Origin: Clostridiales bacterium
GTDB taxonomy: Bacteria; Bacillota; Clostridia; Christensenellales; Christensenellaceae
Direction of reading: 5' to 3'
DNA length: 11,356 bases
NCBI GenBank assembly: GCA_019420265.1
Contig: JAHZHM010000200.1
Location: 1-11,356, forward strand
Below, piece after piece: positions 7,226-11,356 of the stretch. How positions within the stretch are numbered: position 1 is the stretch's first letter; each line of letters opens with the position of its first letter. The notes under the pieces were generated by a model. That model was not told the DNA's origin and made no database searches. It saw nothing but the letters and a program-made list of their open reading frames with translations. The position numbers and the translations under genes were made by a program.

Positions 7226-7367
7226 TCTAGGTCGTGCGTTCATTATACCATAGCAGAATGCGTAATGTGTTTCAAAATTGTAAGTTATGCCATTTTTTCT
7301 CTGTATTTATTCCCTGCTCTGTTCTTTCTCCCATTTTTCTGTTCCGCGCCTTGCCAGTCCAGTCCCA

Positions 7368-7381
7368 AAAAGTATACTTTT
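7368..7381. repeat. 14-bp perfect palindrome just after the recombinase
   Basis: AAAAGTATACTTTT lies six bases past the recombinase stop codon. It could be a dimer-binding or crossover core, or a very weak hairpin (AAAAG/CTTTT, loop TATA) helping transcription to stop. Neither role is shown. Confidence 0.35.
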
Positions 7382-7387
7382 GCGTTC

Positions 7388-7990
7388 TCATAGCCCCATC
7401 TCTTTTATTTTTCGATAAAAACTCGTTCGCCCCATTCCCAGCGTTTGCAGCGCCTGCTGGCAGGAAATCTCTTTTTCCCGCCATTGCTGCACAACCTCCG
7501 GAAATTCACTTGGCAGCCGCATTTTCTGCCGCCCAAACCGCACGCCCCTGGCTTTTGCCTCTGTAATCCCCTCTGCCTGCCTCTGCTTCAAATTATCCCG
7601 CTCTGCCTGCGCGGCATAGGAGAGGATTTGCAGCATCAGGCCTGAGAGCAGAGCGCTGGCGGCATCGTCCTGCATGATGCGCGTATCCAGCAGCGGCATA
7701 TCCAGCACTACAATGCGCACCTTCTTTTCCAGCATCATTTTGTTCCACTGCGCGATGATCTCGGGGTAGCTGCGCCCCAGCCGATCGATGCTTTTGATAA
7801 AAACCGTATCGCCCGGCATGAGAATATCCATCATTTTGCGGTATGCCGGCCGATCAAAATCCGCCCCGCTCTGCCTATCGATAAAAATGTGCTTTTGCGG
7901 AATTTTCTGCTCCCGCATCGCGGCAATCTGCCTGCTGATATTCTGCCCCTGCGTCGAAACGCGAATATATCCGTATGCTGTTCCTCCCAC
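7388..7990 (-). CDS. Small serine recombinase (resolvase/invertase family)
   Basis: A 200-residue site-specific recombinase of the Hin/Tn3-resolvase class. These bind short inverted sites as dimers, cut via a serine-DNA link and resolve or invert DNA. The catalytic N-terminal domain shows YIRVSTQGQNISRQ (8-21) with R10, S12 and Q21, and the SIDRLGRS block (67-74) with the essential arginines. The long E-helix region LSYAAQAERDNLKQRQAEGI (123-142) follows, then FGRQK and a C-terminal helix-turn-helix (about 163-199, ending TLGMGRTSFYRKIKEMGL). The start is GTG: an in-frame TAG lies just upstream and a TAGGAG-type ribosome site sits nine bases before the GTG. It appears intact. No transposase, inverted-repeat ends or cargo are visible, so it is an orphan here. 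Neighbouring genes read away from or past it without disruption. Confidence 0.9.
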   Translation of the reverse strand: MGGTAYGYIRVSTQGQNISRQIAAMREQKIPQKHIFIDRQSGADFDRPAYRKMMDILMPGDTVFIKSIDRLGRSYPEIIAQWNKMMLEKKVRIVVLDMPLLDTRIMQDDAASALLSGLMLQILSYAAQAERDNLKQRQAEGITEAKARGVRFGRQKMRLPSEFPEVVQQWREKEISCQQALQTLGMGRTSFYRKIKEMGL

Positions 7991-8029
7991 TCTTTTCGGC
8001 TCCTATCCTCGTTTTTGAAAAGTACAGCC

Positions 8030-8038
8030 ATTGTAGCA
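8030..8038 (-). promoter_or_regulatory. Candidate extended -10 promoter of the serine recombinase
   Basis: Minus-strand TGCTACAAT is TG-n plus a 5/6 -10 hexamer. Its surroundings, GCTATGCTACAATG, match 12 of 14 bases of the first repeat unit's GCTATGGTATAATG. The leader would be about 33 bases. An A/T-rich palindrome AAAATTAATTTT (8075-8086), about 50-60 bases upstream of the start point, could act as an UP element. Confidence 0.45.
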
Positions 8039-8243
8039 TAGCCCGCCTGGGTGCTCTTTGGGGATTTTGTAGGCAAAATTAATTTTTTTATCGACACCTC
8101 CGCCTTCCGCTTTCCACGCCTTGCTACACATTTTCTGCCCTGCTGCCCTCTCCCAGCCGGCAGGCGGCGCCCCTTCTTCTGCTTCGCTGTCGTTTTTTGT
8201 TGATTTTGCCCTGTTTTGGGCGCAGACGCCCGCTCCCCATCGA

Positions 8244-8272
8244 TTGACTATTGCCCCAAAATTGTTTAGAAT
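8244..8272 (+). promoter_or_regulatory. Sigma-A promoter of the MalY/PatB-like gene
   Basis: TTGACT (8244-8249), a 17-base spacer, then TAGAAT (8267-8272). The start point would be near 8279, with a short leader and GAGGGAG (8301-8307) seven bases before the ATG. Confidence 0.75.
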
Positions 8273-8314
8273 GAAATTGTTCCAAATACGCATCAAAATA
8301 GAGGGAGATAAAAT

Positions 8315-9502
8315 ATGGTGAAGTATGATTTTGATACGCTTCATAACCGCTTAGGCACAGATAGCGTCAAGCACGATTTCGCTCAGGAGCGCGGTCATGG
8401 GGCAGATGTTTTGCCCATGTGGGTCGCGGATATGGATTTTCAGACGGCGCCGGAAATTTTGGAAGCATTGCACGCCTGCGTCTCTCACGGCATCTTTGGT
8501 TATACCGACACGAAAAAGGACTATTTCGATGCCCTTGCCAATTGGGAAAAAACATATTTCAACTGGGAAATCGAGCAGGATTGGCTCCTTCAGACGCCCG
8601 GCGTCGTCAACGCAATCGCTACGGGCGTGCGCGCGCTGACTTCCCCTGGCGATGCAGTTCTCATCACGCGCCCAGTCTATTATCCCTTCTCCCGCGTGAT
8701 CGATAGAAACGCACGCAAGCTGGTGAACAGCCCGCTCGTGCTTGAAAATGGGAAATACCAGATTGATTTTGCAGATTTTGAGCAAAAAATTATAGACAAC
8801 GATGTTAAACTTTTCATCTTCTGCAGCCCGCATAACCCTGTCGGCCGCGTCTGGACGGCAGAGGAGCTGGAGAAAATCGGCGATATCTGCCTGAAGCACA
8901 ATGTCGTCATCATTTCCGATGAAATTCACGCGGATTTCACCTTCCCCGGCCATCATCATCTCCCTCTTTGCAGCCTGAAAAAGGAATATGAGCGCATTGT
9001 TATCACCTGCACAGCCCCGAGCAAATCCTTCAATTTAGCTGGCCTTGCAACTTCCAATATTCTCATTCCCAACCCAGACCTTCGGGAAAAATTCGTTGCA
9101 GAGCAAGAAGCAGCTTCCATCGATGGAGCAAATCAGCTTGGCCTGGCCGCCTGCAAAGCCGCCTACACCAAAGGCGCCGAGTGGCTGCGCCAGCTCAAGG
9201 AATACCTGGCAGGCAACCTCTCGTATGTGCGCGAAGCGCTCAAAGAGATCCCCGGCGTTTCCCTGGTGGAGCCGGAGGGGACTTATCTGCTCTGGCTGGA
9301 TTTCCGCGGCCTTGGGCTAAGCGCTGAAGAGCTGGAAGATTTTATCGAGCATAAAGTGCGCATCTGGCTGGACGGCGGCGAGATGTTCGGCCCGGAAGGA
9401 GCTGGTTTCCAGCGCGTCAATATGGCCTGCCCAAGAGCGACAGTCGCAGAGGCAATGAAGCGTTTGAAGCAGGCAGTCGCAGACCTGGACGGCAAGAAAT
9501 AG
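8315..9502 (+). CDS. MalY/PatB-type PLP-dependent cystathionine beta-lyase (C-S lyase) / aminotransferase
   Basis: A 395-residue fold-type I class I/II aminotransferase-like enzyme; the MalY/PatB group cleaves C-S bonds of cystathionine, cysteine and related thioethers to release homocysteine or H2S, pyruvate and ammonia. Signatures: the group-typical LPMWVADMDF (33-42), GYTD (62-65), SPHNPVGRVW (171-180), DEIHADF (202-208) with the PLP-ring aspartate D202, the Schiff-base lysine K237 in TAPSKSFNLAG (233-243), and R374 in NMACPR, which binds the substrate carboxylate. Length is normal. It stands alone between its own promoter and a strong terminator. A role in methionine/cysteine metabolism fits the nearby mtnN, though they are not co-transcribed. 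In some bacteria MalY also acts as a regulator; nothing here tests that. Confidence 0.9.
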   Translation: MVKYDFDTLHNRLGTDSVKHDFAQERGHGADVLPMWVADMDFQTAPEILEALHACVSHGIFGYTDTKKDYFDALANWEKTYFNWEIEQDWLLQTPGVVNAIATGVRALTSPGDAVLITRPVYYPFSRVIDRNARKLVNSPLVLENGKYQIDFADFEQKIIDNDVKLFIFCSPHNPVGRVWTAEELEKIGDICLKHNVVIISDEIHADFTFPGHHHLPLCSLKKEYERIVITCTAPSKSFNLAGLATSNILIPNPDLREKFVAEQEAASIDGANQLGLAACKAAYTKGAEWLRQLKEYLAGNLSYVREALKEIPGVSLVEPEGTYLLWLDFRGLGLSAEELEDFIEHKVRIWLDGGEMFGPEGAGFQRVNMACPRATVAEAMKRLKQAVADLDGKK

Positions 9503-9600
9503 TTGGAGAAAAACAGGGTGAGGTGTGCGTCCATAATTTTTTAGAATTTAAATTATATAGGATTAAAAATATTAGTCGCATACTTTCTATTAGAAAAACA

Positions 9601-9637
9601 AAAACGGAACACTCGAAATCGAGTGCTCCGTTTTTTC
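9601..9637 (+). terminator. Intrinsic terminator of the MalY/PatB-like gene
   Basis: AAAACGGAACACTCGA (9601-9616) pairs with TCGAGTGCTCCGTTTT (9619-9634) with one mismatch and a very short loop, then a T-run. It is about 100 bases past the stop codon; the stretch between is AT-rich and shows no gene. Confidence 0.88.
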
Positions 9638-9655
9638 TGATGCACAAAATTGTAG

Positions 9656-9689
9656 CCAAAAAGAGAGGAAGTTCCCTCTCTTTTTTTGG
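9656..9689 (-). terminator. Intrinsic terminator of the copper/TRIC operon
   Basis: CCAAAAAGAGAGG (9656-9668) pairs with CCTCTCTTTTTTTGG (9675-9689) around a 6-base loop. On the minus strand it follows the TRIC-family stop (9695) within a few bases and ends in a T-run; with T7 on the plus strand it may also act as a second stop for the aminotransferase transcript. Confidence 0.82.
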
Positions 9690-9694
9690 CTGCT

Positions 9695-10339
9695 CTATTC
9701 TGCCTTGGGCAGGCTCCATTCATAGCGTGTCGCCAAAATTCGAATGGCAAACGTGAGCAAAACGCTGGCCGCCATGGCAATTTTCTGGTTGATGCCCAGC
9801 CGATAAATGACATAGTAGCATCCCGCCCCCGCGATCGCCGCAACGGCGTAAATATGCTTATGCAGCACAGCCGGCAGGCTTTGGCTCATCATATCCCGCA
9901 AAATGCCGCCTCCGACGCCCGTCAGCATGCCCAGCGTGATGGCAAAGAACCAGTTTTGCACAAAGCCAGCCTGAATGGCCGCCTGCACGCCAATGGTGGA
10001 AAATACACCAAGACCAATGGCATCGAACACATTGTTGATGGTGGAAATGCGGGGCATGTGCCTTTGATAGCGCTCCTTGCTGCACCGTGCAACCAGAAAA
10101 ACTGCCAGCCCACAGAGAACGGCAATCAGCACATATTCATAGCGCTCAAACATCCTTGGCGGGATATGCTCGAGCAAGAGATCGCGCGTAACGCCGCCGC
10201 CCAGCGCCGTTATCACACTGAGCAGTAAAACGCCAAATAAATCCAGCTTGCGCTCGATGGCCGTCATCGCGCCGGAAATGGCGAAGGCGGCCGTCCCGGC
10301 GAGCTCCGCGCCATAGAAAATCAGCTCTGCAAGATTCAT
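9695..10339 (-). CDS. TRIC-type cation channel family protein (UPF0126, YicG/YadS/YvgT-like)
   Basis: A 214-residue membrane protein with about seven hydrophobic segments and the family's internal duplication. GTAAFAISGA...ALGGGVTRDLLL (15-56) is echoed by the second half, ending GVGGGILRDMMS (141-152); the two GGG-x-x-RD motifs (47-53, 143-149) are diagnostic. Eukaryotic and some prokaryotic TRIC proteins are trimeric K+-permeable channels. Bacterial UPF0126 members are mostly uncharacterised, and some have been proposed to move small organic ions. GGAGG lies five bases before the ATG, and the gene begins 18 bases after csoR, so it is probably the last gene of the copper operon. That linkage suggests, but does not prove, a supporting role in metal or charge balance. 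Confidence 0.86.
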   Translation of the reverse strand: MNLAELIFYGAELAGTAAFAISGAMTAIERKLDLFGVLLLSVITALGGGVTRDLLLEHIPPRMFERYEYVLIAVLCGLAVFLVARCSKERYQRHMPRISTINNVFDAIGLGVFSTIGVQAAIQAGFVQNWFFAITLGMLTGVGGGILRDMMSQSLPAVLHKHIYAVAAIAGAGCYYVIYRLGINQKIAMAASVLLTFAIRILATRYEWSLPKAE

Positions 10340-10357
10340 CTTTCCTCCGGCACAGCG

Positions 10358-10624
10358 TTAAGCCTTGCCTATTTTTTCGATGAGAGAGATGATCTCATCG
10401 ATCTTCTCCTCTTCGCCGCCATTTTCAAACGACTCCCGCACACAACTTTTCATATGCGCAGATAAAATTTCCCGGTTTGCCTTTTGGATGATCGCCTGCG
10501 CCGCCATCAGCTGATGCGAAATATCCAGGCAATAGCGATCCTCCTCTATCATTTTCAGGACGCCTTCCAGCTGCCCTTTTGCCGTCTTAACCAGACGGGT
10601 GATCGGTTTTTTCTCTGCTTTCAT
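10358..10624 (-). CDS. csoR: CsoR-family copper-sensing repressor
   Basis: An 88-residue all-helical DNA-binding repressor (DUF156). CsoR tetramers sit on copper-resistance promoters and release them when Cu(I) binds. The complete Cu(I) triad is present: C32, H57 and C61, with the same 25- and 4-residue spacing as Mycobacterium tuberculosis C36-H61-C65, which favours copper over the FrmR/RcnR alternatives. The early ITRLVKTAKGQLEGVLKMI (8-26) is the family's basic DNA-contacting helix. The ATG overlaps the upstream CopA stop (TAATG), so translation is coupled to CopA. The likely operator, the promoter ahead of copA, is outside the window, giving an autoregulated operon by inference. Confidence 0.92.
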   Translation of the reverse strand: MKAEKKPITRLVKTAKGQLEGVLKMIEEDRYCLDISHQLMAAQAIIQKANREILSAHMKSCVRESFENGGEEEKIDEIISLIEKIGKA

Positions 10625-10839
10625 TATTTTTCTTCCACGGAAACGGCCTCAAAGCCCGCTTCATTGACTGCATTCATCAGCGCCTCATCCGAAACTTCCG
10701 CCGCCAGTTTCACTTCTGCCAGTTTCTTTTTGAGGTTAATCGTCGCCTTCTCCACACCCGCAACGCCCATCAGCGCCTTTTCTACCGACGCCTGGCAATG
10801 CGCGCAGCTCATTCCATTGACATGCACAATCTTTTTCAT
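10624..10839 (-). other. CopZ-like chaperone domain with possible internal translation start
   Basis: This 71-residue HMA domain ([20 protein letters not shown] at its start, copper cysteines C12 and C15) is a full-length CopZ in its own right. It lies in frame with CopA, with no stop between. It delivers or receives Cu(I) through the CxxC pair. Whether it exists as a separate protein, a tethered domain or both cannot be decided from sequence. Confidence 0.6.
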
Positions 10840-11356
10840 TTCGTCTGCTCCTTGTTTTGATGATTCTATTTTACCATAATGATACTTCGGGCGGAAGAGC
10901 TTTAGCCGCAGCGCATTGCTCACCACGCAAACCGAGCTTAAGCTCATGGCCGCCGCCCCAAACATGGGAGAGAGCCGCCACCCGAGCACACCATAAAACA
11001 CACCTGCCGCCAGGGGAATCCCCACACTATTATAGAAGAACGCCCAGAAGAGATTTTCCTTGATATTGCGCAGCACAGCTCTGGAAAGCTGGAAAGCCGC
11101 AACCGCATCCAGCAGATCGCCCCGCATGAGCACAATATCCGCCGATTCCATCGCAATATCTGCCCCGGCGCCAATCGCAATGCCGACATCCGCCCGGGCC
11201 AGCGCCGGCGCATCGTTGATGCCGTCGCCCACCATGGCGACTTTCCTGCCGCTCTTCTGCTCTTCCCGCACGGCCTTTTCCTTATCTGCCGGCAGCACCT
11301 GGGCAATGACCTTCTCAATCCCCAGCTGCGATGCGATGGCTTTTGCCGTGCGCTCG
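10624..11356 (-). CDS. copA: Copper-exporting P1B-1 ATPase CopA, C-terminal part, fused to a C-terminal CopZ-like domain
   Basis: 243 residues are visible; the N-terminus lies beyond the right edge, where the frame is still open. CopA pumps Cu(I) out of the cytoplasm using ATP. The fragment starts in the P-domain ([20 protein letters not shown]), then [20 protein letters not shown] (43-62), followed by the last two membrane helices. These carry the Cu(I)-selective ligands: the YN pair (108-109) of TM7 and MSLSS (137-141) of TM8. A short polar linker (about 150-171) leads to an added heavy-metal-associated domain of 71 residues with GMSCAHC (Cu-binding CxxC), closely resembling the free chaperone CopZ. 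A good ribosome site and ATG sit exactly at the domain boundary, so free CopZ may also be made. Stop overlaps the csoR start. Confidence 0.92.
   Translation of the reverse strand, partial: ERTAKAIASQLGIEKVIAQVLPADKEKAVREEQKSGRKVAMVGDGINDAPALARADVGIAIGAGADIAMESADIVLMRGDLLDAVAAFQLSRAVLRNIKENLFWAFFYNSVGIPLAAGVFYGVLGWRLSPMFGAAAMSLSSVCVVSNALRLKLFRPKYHYGKIESSKQGADEMKKIVHVNGMSCAHCQASVEKALMGVAGVEKATINLKKKLAEVKLAAEVSDEALMNAVNEAGFEAVSVEEK
10848..10853 (-). promoter_or_regulatory. Internal Shine-Dalgarno site inside the copA frame, for the CopZ-like domain
   Basis: AAGGAG on the minus strand, eight bases before the in-frame ATG at 10839, within the variable CopA-CopZ linker. It is as good as the ribosome sites of the real gene starts in this window. 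A promoter-like TGGTAAAAT (10868-10876) sits just upstream. Confidence 0.55.

Larger units (their letters stand above)
6980..7251 (-). repeat. Degenerate tandem repeat array, period 84-87 bp, each unit with an extended -10-like motif
   Basis: Read on the minus strand there are three units (7251-7166, 7165-7082, 7081-6995) and a fourth partial one (from 6994). Each begins with a variant of TATGGTATAATGAACGCAC. The aligned motif starts are separated by 86, 84 and 87 bases. The first two units also share a stem-loop (10-bp and 7-bp stems, 3-base loops); in the third unit it is degraded. The fourth keeps only the first dozen bases. Each unit contains TG-n-(T/C)A-n-n-AT, an extended -10 promoter shape, without a good -35. 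The array fills most of the 458-base gap between the recombinase and mtnN; the rest of the gap (7252-7387) is AT-rich with only a 14-bp palindrome. Confidence 0.75.
7991..8314. other. Intergenic region between the divergent recombinase and aminotransferase genes
   Basis: No credible gene on either strand: possible frames lack ribosome sites and recognisable protein character. It holds the recombinase promoter candidate, an A/T palindrome (8075-8086), a C/T-rich stretch with a small GGGCG/CGCCC hairpin (about 8218-8231) and the aminotransferase promoter. Confidence 0.6.

Noticed and set aside
6995..7243. Similar short frames in each repeat unit (starting MNARPRRKG, MNAQPKQKG, MNTRLKREG), the first ending in a TAATG overlap with the next, and an N-terminal extension of MtnN through the array.
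   Set aside because: No ribosome site precedes any of them, each ATG overlaps the -10-like hexamer, only the B, A and fourth units are in frame with one another, and MtnN homologues begin at MFGIIGAMDSE. The likeness follows from repeat duplication.
6980..7251. Tandem array read as CRISPR.
   Set aside because: Only about 12-19 bases are conserved at unit starts, similarity runs through whole units rather than alternating with unique spacers, and there are no cas genes.
7366..8026. Recombination sites flanking the serine recombinase: AAAAGTATAC at its 3' side and GAAAAGTACA at its 5' side.
   Set aside because: The match is only about eight bases with a two-base offset in A/T-rich DNA; too weak to call paired att or hix sites.
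8003..8344. Minus-strand frame of 113 codons between the recombinase and the aminotransferase.
   Set aside because: It overlaps the promoter and start of the aminotransferase gene, has odd composition, no ribosome site and no recognisable family.

Overview
The window looks like chromosome from a low-to-mid-GC Firmicute, most likely a gut-type Clostridia lineage. This is inferred from AGGAGG-type ribosome sites throughout, sigma-A promoters, the CopA/CsoR pair, a UPF0340 (YwlG-like) protein, a NatAB/YhaQP-like ABC exporter and a divergent clostridial-type PlsY. No phage or plasmid backbone, rRNA, tRNA or CRISPR array is visible. The only mobile-type gene is a lone small serine recombinase.

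Layout: (1) Positions 1-224, minus: the N-terminus of a PfkB-family sugar kinase running off the left edge, divergent from (2) a plus-strand operon at 479-3451. That operon encodes a GT28/MGDG-synthase-like lipid glycosyltransferase, a divergent PlsY glycerol-3-phosphate acyltransferase and an M20 amidohydrolase. The first two plausibly make and glycosylate glycerolipids. A bidirectional terminator at about 3462-3496 separates it from (3) a minus-strand operon read 6929 to 3504: MTA/SAH nucleosidase, UPF0340 protein, ABC ATPase, ABC permease. (4) Upstream of that operon (6980-7251) lies a degenerate tandem array with a period of 84-87 bp, in which every unit carries an extended -10-like motif and two of the units carry a good hairpin. 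(5) Next is the orphan serine recombinase (7388-7990, minus, GTG start). (6) A stand-alone plus-strand MalY/PatB-type PLP C-S lyase (8315-9502) has its own promoter and terminator. (7) Two back-to-back terminators precede a minus-strand copper operon running in from the right edge: CopA with an in-frame C-terminal CopZ-like domain, CsoR, and a TRIC/UPF0126 cation channel.

The most notable observations are the phased repeat array in front of mtnN, the CopA-CopZ fusion that keeps a perfect ribosome site and start codon for CopZ alone, and substrate-motif substitutions in the PfkB and PlsY proteins. I do not see a clearly novel multi-gene system. The repeat array beside the orphan recombinase is the best candidate for something undescribed.
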